Positions 32,362 to 39,923 are shown, counted from the stretch's first letter. The stretch is DNA of 41,072 bases from Azospirillum sp. TSO22-1 (GCF_003116015.1 NZ_LGQZ01000099.1:1-41072), one strand, 5' to 3'. Made by a program: numbers and translations. The notes: generated by a model from the sequence alone, not told the origin.

Positions 32362-32574
32362 CTATGCATTTGCCTGCGGAGTGGCCGATTCCCCATCCAC
32401 CCCATGCCGCCGGTTGGCCCCTTCGGCTTCGCTGTGTTCGGCGGGCTTAAAGCCCATTCCTTGTGCAGCAAAGCCGCTGAATTCAGCCACTCCGGCGTCC
32501 GGCGGCGAGATTGTTTGCAATTTACCTGCCACGTTTTCGGGCATGTCAGGCGAAACTGCGGAATTCGTGGGCAA
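32362..32574 (-). CDS. Possible small protein, weak candidate
   Basis: Reads 70 codons from a TTG at 32574, or 60 from an internal ATG near 32544 (MPENVAGKLQTISPPDAG...). The product is soluble, mildly acidic and without low-complexity bias, and the frame is free of the Arg-rich look of spurious frames in this genome. There is no Shine-Dalgarno sequence and no recognised family. It lies in the amt leader on the same strand, so it could equally be untranslated or part of a repeat. Confidence 0.2.
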   Translation of the reverse strand: MPTNSAVSPDMPENVAGKLQTISPPDAGVAEFSGFAAQGMGFKPAEHSEAEGANRRHGVDGESATPQANA

Positions 32575-32694
32575 ATCCTTGGTGATTCAACGAGTCGCGG
32601 CATGCGGCGGAGGCGGCGGCCAGGGTACAGACGGGCGGCCCGCCAGGAGGCATCATTGCTCGAATCTTGAGCAGCACCCTGAAACCGCGGCTGG

Positions 32695-32779
32695 AACCAC
32701 AGAGACACAGAGATACAGAGGGGACATGCACCGGCACTCTCTTCCCTGTGTCTCTCTGTGCCTCTGTGTCTCCGTGGTA
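32695..32779. repeat. ACAGAG-type long palindrome, copy 2
   Basis: Left arm 32695-32724 (ACCACAGAGACACAGAGATA and onward) and right arm 32744-32779 are complementary. The right arm has about 9 extra bases, which is one repeat unit. The same family as 8270-8336, but the loop and unit order differ, so it is not a recent exact copy. Confidence 0.85.
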
Positions 32780-32853
32780 TGAATCGTCGACGCGTTGATG
32801 ACGCGGCAGGCCGCGACGCCCCGGCTTTCGCCAATTCAGGCTCCCAAACCCTG

Positions 32854-32881
32854 TTGACTCTGCGGGGAAGACGCGTATAAA
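32854..32881 (+). promoter_or_regulatory. Promoter of rplU-rpmA
   Basis: TTGACT (32854-32859), 16-base spacer, TATAAA (32876-32881). Both boxes are near consensus, and it is the best sigma70-type promoter in the window. Transcription would start about 73 bases before the rplU ATG. Confidence 0.75.
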
Positions 32882-32912
32882 TCGCCGCTCTCACGAACGG
32901 GCACGCACCAAC

Positions 32913-32937
32913 AACGGTGGGCGGGCGGCCCGCCGTT
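32913..32937 (+). promoter_or_regulatory. Hairpin in the rplU leader RNA
   Basis: AACGGTGGGC (32913-32922), loop GGGCG, GCCCGCCGTT (32928-32937): a 10-bp stem with one G-U pair, ending 23 bases before the rplU ATG. It could be an L21-binding autoregulatory leader or simply structural. Confidence 0.4.
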
Positions 32938-32960
32938 TGTTCTGCAATGGGTATACGACA

Positions 32961-33278
32961 ATGTTCGCAGTGATCCGCACCGGCGGCAAGCAGTACAAGG
33001 TCGCCTCTGGCGACGTGATCAAGGTCGAGAAGCTCGAGGCCGAGGCTGGCGCTTCCATCACGCTCGATGACGTGCTGATGGTCAGCGACGCCGGCTCCAC
33101 GACGATCGGCACGCCGACGGTGGCGGGCGCTTCGGTGGCCGCCGAGGTCGTCGCCCAGGACCGTGGCCCGAAGATCATCGTCTTCAAGAAGAAGCGGCGC
33201 CAGAACTACCGCCGCAAGAACGGCCATCGCCAGGACCTGACCGTCCTGCGCATCACCGGGATCAACGGCGCGGCCTGA
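32961..33278 (+). CDS. rplU: 50S ribosomal protein L21
   Basis: 105 residues. MFAVIRTGGKQYKVASGDVI is the typical L21 opening, and FKKKRRQNYRRKNGHRQ is the basic 23S-binding segment. It is a component of the large ribosomal subunit. The ATG at 32961 is chosen by family length; an in-frame codon at 32937 falls inside the leader hairpin. The ribosome-binding site is weak. It is followed 28 bases later by rpmA, the usual pairing, under the promoter at 32854. Confidence 0.97.
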   Translation: MFAVIRTGGKQYKVASGDVIKVEKLEAEAGASITLDDVLMVSDAGSTTIGTPTVAGASVAAEVVAQDRGPKIIVFKKKRRQNYRRKNGHRQDLTVLRITGINGAA

Positions 33279-33306
33279 GCCGCAGCCGTATGTAAGGAGT
33301 AGGACT

Positions 33307-33582
33307 ATGGCTCATAAAAAGGCAGGCGGCTCCTCGCGCAACGGGCGCGACTCCGACGGCCGCCGTCTCGGCGTCAAGAAGTTCGGTGGCGAGCTGGTGA
33401 TCGCCGGCAACATCCTGGTCCGCCAGCGCGGCACCAAGTTCCACCCGGGCACCAACGTCGGCATCGGCAAGGACCACACGCTGTTCGCCCTGACCGACGG
33501 TCAGGTGGCGTTCAAGCGCTCGTCGGCCGGCCGGACCTTCGTCCAGGTCGTGGCGACCGAGGTTGCCGTCGCGGCCGAGTAA
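33307..33582 (+). CDS. rpmA: 50S ribosomal protein L27
   Basis: 91 residues. MAHKKAGGSSRNGRDSDGRR is the conserved L27 N-terminus that reaches the peptidyl-transferase centre, followed by GVKKFGGELVIAGNILVRQRG. No N-terminal extension of the kind cleaved in Firmicutes is present. The ATG has a good AAGGAGT upstream. It is in an operon with rplU and ends at a terminator (33615-33643). Confidence 0.98.
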   Translation: MAHKKAGGSSRNGRDSDGRRLGVKKFGGELVIAGNILVRQRGTKFHPGTNVGIGKDHTLFALTDGQVAFKRSSAGRTFVQVVATEVAVAAE

Positions 33583-33614
33583 GCCGCACGACCCCTAGGG
33601 GCGTCTACGAATTC

Positions 33615-33643
33615 GGGGGACCGGGCGACCGGCCCCCGTTTTT
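33615..33643 (+). terminator. Terminator after rpmA
   Basis: GGGGG(A)CCGG (33615-33624) pairs with CCGGCCCCC (33629-33637) around a GCGA loop, with one bulged A, then GTTTTT. A standard rho-independent terminator. Confidence 0.85.
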
Positions 33644-33680
33644 CGTTTCTGCTGTTATAGTCTTTCGGCCCTTCTCTCGG

Positions 33681-33789
33681 CCGTCATCCCCGCGAAAGCG
33701 GGGATCCAGCGTGAGCCCCGACAGGGGCGGCATGACTCATGTGGCTCGCGGACGCGAGCACTGGATTCCCGCTTTCGCGGGAATGACGG
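33681..33789. repeat. dRS3-like inverted repeat pair
   Basis: The 29-base arms at 33681-33709 and 33761-33789 are inverted copies that differ at two positions. The two changes are compensatory inside each arm's own hairpin: ATCCCC...GGGGAT on the left, ATTCCC...GGGAAT on the right, both around GCGAAAGC or its complement. A family of this kind (CGTCATTCCCGCGAAAGCGG and relatives) is scattered through many proteobacterial genomes. It lies just before obgE. Confidence 0.9.
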
Positions 33790-33827
33790 GGTAGGGGCGT
33801 TGCCGGTTTCACTGTAAGAATCGCGCC

Positions 33828-34979
33828 ATGAAGTTCCTCGATCAGGCCAAGGTTTTCCTCAAGAGCGGCGACGGCGGCCCCGGCGCGGTGGCGTTCCGGC
33901 GCGAGAAGTTCATCGAGTTCGGTGGGCCGGACGGCGGCAACGGCGGGCGCGGCGGCGACGTCATCATCGAGACGGTGAACGGCCTCAACACGCTGATCGA
34001 CTACCGCTACGCCCAGCATTTCAAGGCCAAGCGCGGCCACCACGGCATGGGCAGCGACCGCACCGGCGCCAAGGGCGACGACATCGTGCTGCGCGTGCCC
34101 GTCGGCACCCAGATCCTCGACGAGGATCAGGAGACGGTGCTCGCCGACCTGACCGAGGTCGGGCAGCGGATCGTGCTGCTGAAGGGCGGCGACGGCGGAT
34201 TCGGCAACGCGCACTTCAAGACCTCGACCAACCGCGCCCCGCGCAAGTCGCACCCCGGCTGGCCGGGCGAGGAGCGCTGGGTGTGGCTGCGCCTCAAGCT
34301 GATCGCCGACGCCGGGCTGGTCGGCCTGCCGAACGCCGGCAAGTCGACCTTCCTGGCCGCCACCACGGCGGCCAAGCCGAAGATCGCCGACTACCCCTTC
34401 ACCACGCTGGCTCCCAACCTGGGCGTGGTGCGCGCCGGCGAGGAGGAGTTCGTCATCGCCGACATCCCCGGCCTGATCGAGGGCGCGCACGAGGGCCACG
34501 GCCTGGGCGACCGCTTCCTCGGCCACGTCGAGCGCACGCGCATCCTGCTGCACCTGATCGACGGCACCGCCGAGGACGTCGTCGAGTCGTACCGCGTCAT
34601 CCGCGGCGAGCTGGAGGCCTACGGCGGCGGCGTCATCGCCGGCAAGCCGGAGATCATCGGCCTGAACAAGGCCGACGCCATCCTCGAGGAGGAGGTCGAG
34701 GAGAAGAAGGCGGCGCTGGAGGAGGCCTCGGGCGCCGAGGTGATGATCCTCTCCGGCGCCACCGGCCAGGGCGTGAAGGAGGTGCTGTACCGCCTGCTCA
34801 CCGCCATCAAGCAGTCGAAGGAGGAGGAACCGGGCGTCCTGCACCCGACCGCCACCAAGACGCAGCGGCCGGACATCCCGACCTTCCGCACCAACCGCGA
34901 TCCCGACATGGCCGATTGGGACGACGAGGACGACGGCTCTTGGAGCGAGGAGGACGGCGAGGATGACGACCAGCGCTGA
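33828..34979 (+). CDS. obgE: GTPase Obg/CgtA
   Basis: 383 residues. A Gly-rich Obg fold at the N-terminus (1-160; FGGPDGGNGGRGGDV) is followed by a GTPase domain with G1 GLPNAGKST (166-174), G3 DIPG (212-215) and G4 NKAD (280-283), and an acidic C-terminal tail (DWDDEDDGSWSEEDG). It binds the 50S subunit late in assembly and responds to ppGpp. The ATG at 33828 has only TAAGAA upstream. Its 3' end overlaps proB by 17 bases. The rpmA terminator and a palindromic element separate it from rplU-rpmA, so it probably has its own promoter, which is not evident. Confidence 0.97.
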   Translation: MKFLDQAKVFLKSGDGGPGAVAFRREKFIEFGGPDGGNGGRGGDVIIETVNGLNTLIDYRYAQHFKAKRGHHGMGSDRTGAKGDDIVLRVPVGTQILDEDQETVLADLTEVGQRIVLLKGGDGGFGNAHFKTSTNRAPRKSHPGWPGEERWVWLRLKLIADAGLVGLPNAGKSTFLAATTAAKPKIADYPFTTLAPNLGVVRAGEEEFVIADIPGLIEGAHEGHGLGDRFLGHVERTRILLHLIDGTAEDVVESYRVIRGELEAYGGGVIAGKPEIIGLNKADAILEEEVEEKKAALEEASGAEVMILSGATGQGVKEVLYRLLTAIKQSKEEEPGVLHPTATKTQRPDIPTFRTNRDPDMADWDDEDDGSWSEEDGEDDDQR

Positions 34980-36123
34980 GGCCGCGGCCCTGTCCGTCCC
35001 CACCCTGCTCGACGCCCGCCGGCTGGTGGTCAAGATCGGCTCGGCGCTGCTGGTGGACAGCGCCAGCCACCAGATCCGCCGGGAATGGCTGGACGCGCTG
35101 GCCGACGACGTGGCCGCCGCCCGCCGGCGCGGCACCGAGGTGGTGGTCGTCACCTCCGGCGCCGTCGCGGCGGGGCGCGAGCATCTCGGCCTCGTCGGCC
35201 GCCCGCTGAAGCTGGAGGAGAAGCAGGCCGCCGCCGCCACCGGGCAGATCCGCCTCGCGCACGCCTACCAGGAGACGCTGGCCCGCCACGACGTCACCGT
35301 CGCCCAGGTGCTGCTGACGCTGGAGGACACCGAGGAGCGGCGACGCCACCTCAACGCCCGCGCCACCATCGACACGCTGCTGAAGCTCGGCGCCGTGCCG
35401 GTCATCAACGAGAACGACACGGTGGCGACGTCCGAGATCCGCTTCGGCGACAACGACCGCCTCGCCGCCCGCGTGGCGCAGATGATCTCGGCCGACACGC
35501 TGGTGCTGCTGTCCGACATCGACGGGCTGTACACCGCCGACCCGCGCAAGGACCCGGACGCCGCCCACATCCCGGTGGTGACCGAGTTGACCCCCGCCAT
35601 CGAGGGCATGGCCGGCGAGCCGCCGCCCGGCTACAGTTCCGGCGGCATGGTCACCAAGATCGCCGCGGCGCGCGTCGCCATGTCGGCCGGCTGCCGCATG
35701 GTCATCGCCAAGGGCAAGCGCATGAACCCGCTGGCCGCGCTGGAGAAAGCGGAGCGCGACGGCGGCGCGCCGTGCACGTGGTTCCTGCCGGCCGCCGAGC
35801 CCTCCAGCGCCCGCAAGGCGTGGATCGCCGGCCACCTCAACGCCTCGGGCGTGCTGGTGGTGGACGACGGCGCGGTGCGCGCGCTGAAGCAGGGGGCCAG
35901 CCTGCTCCCGGCCGGCGTCGCCGAGGTGGAGGGCGCGTTCGAGCGCGGCGACGTGGTCATCGTCCGCGACCGCGAGGGGCGCGAGCTGGCGCGCGGCCTG
36001 TCGGCCTACGGCTCCGACGAGGCACGCCTGATCCGCCGCCGCAAGAGCCAGGAGATCGAGGCGATTCTCGGCTATCGCGGCCGCGACGAGATGATCCATC
36101 GCGACGATCTGGTGGTGCGATGA
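34963..36123 (+). CDS. proB: Glutamate 5-kinase (with PUA domain)
   Basis: 386 residues. The amino-acid-kinase domain has VVKIGSALLVD, VVVTSGAVAAG, INENDTV, GDNDRLAARVA and LLSDIDGLYTADPR. A C-terminal PUA domain (about 290-375) is present, as in E. coli ProB. It makes glutamyl-5-phosphate from glutamate and ATP, the first step of proline synthesis, and is usually feedback-inhibited by proline. It starts inside the end of obgE (17-base overlap), so translation is coupled. Its partner enzyme ProA is encoded 1.8 kb downstream, beyond a HAD hydrolase gene and an opposing cytochrome gene. Confidence 0.96.
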   Translation: MTTSAEAAALSVPTLLDARRLVVKIGSALLVDSASHQIRREWLDALADDVAAARRRGTEVVVVTSGAVAAGREHLGLVGRPLKLEEKQAAAATGQIRLAHAYQETLARHDVTVAQVLLTLEDTEERRRHLNARATIDTLLKLGAVPVINENDTVATSEIRFGDNDRLAARVAQMISADTLVLLSDIDGLYTADPRKDPDAAHIPVVTELTPAIEGMAGEPPPGYSSGGMVTKIAAARVAMSAGCRMVIAKGKRMNPLAALEKAERDGGAPCTWFLPAAEPSSARKAWIAGHLNASGVLVVDDGAVRALKQGASLLPAGVAEVEGAFERGDVVIVRDREGRELARGLSAYGSDEARLIRRRKSQEIEAILGYRGRDEMIHRDDLVVR

Positions 36124-36133
36124 AGGTGATTCG

Positions 36134-36817
36134 ATGACGGTGGCCCGCCCTCCCCTGCAGGCCATCCTCTGGGACATCGACGGCACGCTGCTGGACAGCG
36201 AGCCCTGGCACCAGCGCGCCACCATCGCAGTGTGCCGCTCGCACGGCTATGAGATGACCGACGCGCAGTACGCGGCGACGCTCGGCATCTCGTTCCCCGA
36301 CTTCTACGCCCGCCTGCACGCCGAGCGGCCGATGCCGGTGAGCTTCGAGCGGTGGGCCGGCGCCATCACCGACCACTACATCCGGCGCATCCACGAGGTG
36401 GCGCCGCGCGACGGCGCCTTCGCGCTGGTCGAGGCGTTCGCGGCGCGCGGCCTGCGGCAGGCCTGCGTGTCGAACAGCGGCCGCCGGGCGGTCGAGGCCA
36501 ACCTCGGCTACATGGGCCTCAAGCATTTCGAGTTCGCCGTCAGCCGCGACGACGTGGTGAACGGCAAGCCTGACCCGGAGCCGTACCTGCGCGCCGCCGA
36601 GCGCCTGGGCGTGCCCCCGGAAGCCTGCGCCGCCATCGAGGACAGCCCGACCGGCGCCCGCGCCGCCAAGGCGGCCGGCATGCTGACGGTGGCGTGGCCG
36701 CAGCACACCCACCTCGTCTTCGAGATGGCCGACCACGTCGTCGGCCACCCCGGCGAGGTCGACTGGGACGCCCTGTGCGAGATGGCCGGCGACTGCCGGC
36801 GCCTCGCGGCGGATTGA
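36134..36817 (+). CDS. HAD-superfamily phosphatase (PGMB/phosphoglycolate-phosphatase-like)
   Basis: 227 residues. Motif I is WDIDGTLLDSEP with nucleophile Asp14 and Asp16. The helical cap (about 22-90) makes it a subclass I HAD. Motif II is CVSNSGRR, motif III KPDPEPYL and motif IV IEDSPTGARAAKAAGM. It hydrolyses a small phosphate ester or shifts a phosphoryl group; the substrate is not predictable. AAGGTGA lies 5 bases before the ATG and the gene is 10 bases after proB, so it belongs to the obgE-proB transcript. Its stop is 3 bases from the stop of the converging cytochrome gene. Confidence 0.92.
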   Translation: MTVARPPLQAILWDIDGTLLDSEPWHQRATIAVCRSHGYEMTDAQYAATLGISFPDFYARLHAERPMPVSFERWAGAITDHYIRRIHEVAPRDGAFALVEAFAARGLRQACVSNSGRRAVEANLGYMGLKHFEFAVSRDDVVNGKPDPEPYLRAAERLGVPPEACAAIEDSPTGARAAKAAGMLTVAWPQHTHLVFEMADHVVGHPGEVDWDALCEMAGDCRRLAAD

Positions 36818-36820
36818 CGC

Positions 36821-37696
36821 CTACTTCGACGCCCCCATCGCCACCGGGCCCTTCAGCGGCGGCAGGGTGCGCAGGTAGGCGACCAGCGCGGTCAGGTCCT
36901 CGTCCCGGATGTTCCTGTAGTAATGGTACGCCATCGGCGGCGCGAGGCGCGCGCCGTCCGGGCGGACGCCCGACGTGATCGCCGCCTTGATCTGCGCGTC
37001 GGTCCACTTGCCCAGGCCGTCGTCCGGGTCGGCGGTGACGTTGCGCGACACCGAGACGCCCCACGGCCCGTTCAGCGGCAGCCCGCCCGCCCCCCAGCGC
37101 GTCATGTCCAGCCGCCCGTCGGACAGGCGCGGCGTGTGGCAGTCCATGCAGTGGCCGAGTGGGCCGGTGACGTACTCGGCGTACTTCGCCGCGTCGCTGC
37201 GCGGCACGTCGGGCACCGAACCGACCGGCGGCCCCCAGCTTACCGGCAGCGGCATGCGGAACTCCGACTTCGGCACCGGATTCACCACCGGCTTCACCTG
37301 GCGCAGATAGGCGACGATCGCCATGGCGTCGCCGTCCGACATGCCGCGGTAGAAGTGGAAGGGCATCGGCGGGCCGATCAGCGTGCCGTCGGGGCGCCGG
37401 CCCTCGCGGATCGCCGTGACGATCTCCGCATCCGACCAGCGGCCGATGCCGGTCGCCGGGTCCGGCGTCAGGTTGGCGGTGTAGGCGGTGAACGGCGCCT
37501 CCTCGATCCGCAGGCCGCCGGCCAGCTCCATTCCCGGAACCGGCCCGTCCGGCCCCTGCGGCGTGTGGCAGTTGCCGCAGGCGACGATGCTGTTGATCAG
37601 ATAGGCGCCGCGCTCCAGCGGCGTCTCGGCCGCTGCGGCATGGGCGAACGCCAGGGTCGCCAGCACGGCGAGGGCGTGCGGGATACGCGTGGTCAT
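36821..37696 (-). CDS. Periplasmic di-haem cytochrome c
   Basis: 291 residues. A signal peptide (cleavage near AAA-ET, residue 23) is followed by two class I cytochrome c domains, each with a haem site: CGNCH at 40-44 and CMDCH at 183-187. Each domain is followed by a Met-containing loop (PPMPFHFYRGMSDGD and PPMAYHYYRNIRDED) of the kind that supplies the axial ligand. The layout resembles the cytochrome subunits of membrane dehydrogenases such as AdhB-like proteins, but with two rather than three haems. GGGGGAGAG precedes the ATG. No dehydrogenase gene is adjacent, so its electron donor is unknown. It interrupts the proB-proA region on the opposite strand. Confidence 0.93.
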   Translation of the reverse strand: MTTRIPHALAVLATLAFAHAAAAETPLERGAYLINSIVACGNCHTPQGPDGPVPGMELAGGLRIEEAPFTAYTANLTPDPATGIGRWSDAEIVTAIREGRRPDGTLIGPPMPFHFYRGMSDGDAMAIVAYLRQVKPVVNPVPKSEFRMPLPVSWGPPVGSVPDVPRSDAAKYAEYVTGPLGHCMDCHTPRLSDGRLDMTRWGAGGLPLNGPWGVSVSRNVTADPDDGLGKWTDAQIKAAITSGVRPDGARLAPPMAYHYYRNIRDEDLTALVAYLRTLPPLKGPVAMGASK

Positions 37697-37891
37697 CTCA
37701 GCTCTCCCCCGAACCTTTTCGGTTTCTAAGGGAACGCTAGCGAAGCAAGCCCTCCGTCGCCACGGCGTAGTTGACCTATGCGCTCCGTCTTTCGGCGAAG
37801 CGCAACGCAGGGCTGGGTTACTCCGGCTTTCCGCTTCGCTCCGAATTCGTTACAGTCGCCTTCCTTACCGCATCGCAAAGGAACGACTCCC

Positions 37892-39172
37892 GTGTCCGCG
37901 CCCGCTCAAATCGCCGATTCCCTGCTCGATCAGATGCTGTCGCTGGGCCGTGCCGCCCGCGACGCCTCCACCGTGCTGGCGAACGCGCCGAGCCCGCGGA
38001 AGGACCAGGCCCTGAGGGCCGCCGCCTCGGCCATCCGCCACGCCAAGGCGAAGATCCAGGCGGCCAACGACCGGGACGTGGAGGCGGCCAAGGGCCGCGG
38101 CCTCGCCGGCCCCATGGTGGAGCGTCTGCTGCTGAACGACGCCCGCATCGAGGCGATGGCCAAGGGGCTGGAGGACATCGCCGCCTTCCCCGACCCCATC
38201 GGCGCCGTGCTGGCCGAATGGACGCGGCCCAACGGCCTGACGATCCAGCGCGTGCGCGTGCCGCTGGGCGTCGTCGGCATCATCTACGAGAGCCGCCCCA
38301 ACGTGACCGCCGACGCCGGCGGGCTGTGCCTGAAGTCCGGCAACGCCGCCGTGCTGCGCGGCGGGTCGGAGAGCTTCCACTCCTCGCGCGCCATCGCCGA
38401 TTGCCTCGCCGAGGGGCTGCGCGCCGCGGGCCTGCCGGAGGCGTGCGTCCAGCTCGTCCCCACCACCGACCGCGCCGCGGTGGGACACATGCTGACCATG
38501 CGCGACCACATCGACGTGATCGTGCCGCGCGGCGGCAAGTCGCTGATCCAGCGCATCGCCGAGGAAAGCCGCATCCCGGTCATCAAGCACCTGGACGGCA
38601 ACAACCACGTCTATGTCGACCAGGGCGCCGACCTGGAGAAGGCGCGCAAGGTGGTGATGAACGCCAAGATGCGCCGCACCTCGATCTGCGGCGCCGCCGA
38701 GACGCTGCTGGTCGACCGCGCCGCAGCCGGCACCATGCTGGCGCCGCTGGTCAAGGACCTGCTCGACGCCGGCTGCGAAGTGCGCGGCGACGACGACGCG
38801 CAGGCGGTGGATGCGCGCGTCGTGCCGGTTGCGGCCGAGGACTGGGACACCGAGTACCTGGACGCCGTCATCGCCTGCGGCGTGGTGGACGGGGTGGACG
38901 CCGCCATCGAGCACGTCAACCGCCACGGCTCGCACCACACCGACGCCATCGTCACCGAGGATCCGGCGGCGGCCGAGCGCTTCCTGCAGCGGGTGGACAG
39001 CGGCATCGTGCTGTGGAACGCCTCGACGCAGTTCGCGGACGGCGGCGAGTTCGGCATGGGCGCGGAGATCGGCATCTCCACCGACAAGTTCCACGCCCGC
39101 GGGCCCGTGGGCGCGGAGCAGCTGACCAGCTACAAGTACGTCGTGCGCGGCGATGGGCAGACGCGGCCGTAG
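37892..39172 (+). CDS. proA: Gamma-glutamyl phosphate reductase
   Basis: 426 residues. It reduces glutamyl-5-phosphate to glutamate-5-semialdehyde with NADPH. Catalytic Cys266 lies in RRTSICGAAETLL; GVVGIIYESRPNVT, HLDGNNHVYVD and FGMGAEIGISTDKFHARGP are ProA signatures. The start is taken as the GTG at 37892, with AAAGGA 9 bases upstream, because it gives the normal length; the upstream in-frame ATG at 37778 would add 38 atypical residues. The gap 37697-37891 before it is less GC-rich and should hold divergent promoters for proA and the cytochrome gene, but only a lone TTGACC near 37773 is suggestive. A symmetric repeat follows the stop. Confidence 0.95.
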   Translation: MSAPAQIADSLLDQMLSLGRAARDASTVLANAPSPRKDQALRAAASAIRHAKAKIQAANDRDVEAAKGRGLAGPMVERLLLNDARIEAMAKGLEDIAAFPDPIGAVLAEWTRPNGLTIQRVRVPLGVVGIIYESRPNVTADAGGLCLKSGNAAVLRGGSESFHSSRAIADCLAEGLRAAGLPEACVQLVPTTDRAAVGHMLTMRDHIDVIVPRGGKSLIQRIAEESRIPVIKHLDGNNHVYVDQGADLEKARKVVMNAKMRRTSICGAAETLLVDRAAAGTMLAPLVKDLLDAGCEVRGDDDAQAVDARVVPVAAEDWDTEYLDAVIACGVVDGVDAAIEHVNRHGSHHTDAIVTEDPAAAERFLQRVDSGIVLWNASTQFADGGEFGMGAEIGISTDKFHARGPVGAEQLTSYKYVVRGDGQTRP

Positions 39173-39176
39173 AATT

Positions 39177-39299
39177 CCCTCTCCCGCCCCGGGAGAGGGA
39201 GGGACCCGCCCGCAGGGCGGGAGGGTGAGGGTTGCGCAAGGATCCTTGAATTTTCCCTCACCCGGCGCCTCCGCCACCCTCTCCCGGGGCGGGAGAGGG
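39177..39299. repeat. Symmetric palindromic element between proA and nadD
   Basis: The element is almost a mirror image about AAGGATCCTT (39238-39247). There are hairpins at 39177-39186/39190-39199 (CCCTCTCCCG), 39205-39211/39215-39221 (CCCGCCC) and 39277-39285/39291-39299 (CCCTCTCCC), and GGGTGAGGG (39223-39231) pairs with CCCTCACCC (39255-39263). It ends one base before the proposed nadD start. Confidence 0.9.
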
Positions 39300-39908
39300 T
39301 TGGTCCACAAATACTCCGGCCCCCAGCACGCCCATCTCCGCATCGGCCTGCTCGGCGGCTCGTTCAACCCCGCCCACGCCGGGCACCGGCACATCAGCGT
39401 CTACGCGCTGAACGCGCTCAAGCTCGACCAGGTCTGGTGGCTGGTCAGCCCGCAGAACCCGCTGAAGTCCGCCGCCGACATGGGCAGCCTCGCCGAACGC
39501 CTCGCCTGGGCGCGGATCGCCGCACGGCACCCGCGCATCCGCGTCACCGACCTGGAGTGCAGCCTCGGCACCCGCTACACCGCGGACACCCTGAGGCAGC
39601 TCACCCGCCGCTTCCCGAAAACCCGCTTCGTCTGGCTGATGGGAGCCGACAACCTCCGTCAAATCCCCCGCTGGAGGGACTGGACGCGGATATTCCGGTT
39701 GGTGCCCATTGCGGTCTTCAGCCGGCCGGCTTATTCTCTTGGTGCACTGGGCGGCATGGCCGCGCAGCGCTTTGCCCGTCGCCGGGTGCCCGATCTCCGG
39801 GCCAGGGGGCTGGCCGAGGCGACGCCGCCGGCCTGGACCTTCCTGCGCAACCCGCTGCATCCGGCTTCGGCGACGGCGATCCGCCGGGCGCGTGCCCGCG
39901 GGTCGTGA
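39300..39908 (+). CDS. nadD: Nicotinate-nucleotide adenylyltransferase
   Basis: 202 residues from a TTG at 39300. RIGLLGGSFNPAHAGHRHIS holds the nucleotidyltransferase GGSFNPxHxGH motif, WLMGADNLRQIPRW follows in the middle, and SATAIRRAR is the C-terminal ISSTxIR equivalent. It makes nicotinate adenine dinucleotide, the substrate of NadE (encoded at 16.8-18.5 kb). No ATG or GTG lies in frame between the repeat and the first conserved block except a GTG inside the repeat (near 39225). The TTG has GGGAG, the last arm of the repeat, 4 bases upstream. The start is therefore uncertain by a few residues to about 25. Confidence 0.9.
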   Translation: MVHKYSGPQHAHLRIGLLGGSFNPAHAGHRHISVYALNALKLDQVWWLVSPQNPLKSAADMGSLAERLAWARIAARHPRIRVTDLECSLGTRYTADTLRQLTRRFPKTRFVWLMGADNLRQIPRWRDWTRIFRLVPIAVFSRPAYSLGALGGMAAQRFARRRVPDLRARGLAEATPPAWTFLRNPLHPASATAIRRARARGS

Positions 39909-39923
39909 CCCCTGGTAACCGAG

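Larger units (their letters stand above)
32308..32960. other. Long gene-poor gap between amt and rplU
   Basis: 653 bases with visibly lower GC than the surroundings. From left to right: the amt leader; a possible small minus-strand reading frame (32362-32574); the second ACAGAG palindrome (32695-32779); the rplU promoter (32854-32881) and its leader hairpin (32913-32937). No conserved protein is recognised in it. Confidence 0.6.

Noticed and set aside
32308..32400. Sigma54 promoter for amt
   Set aside because: Expected for nitrogen control, but no TGGCAC-N5-TTGCA-like sequence is visible in the amt leader.
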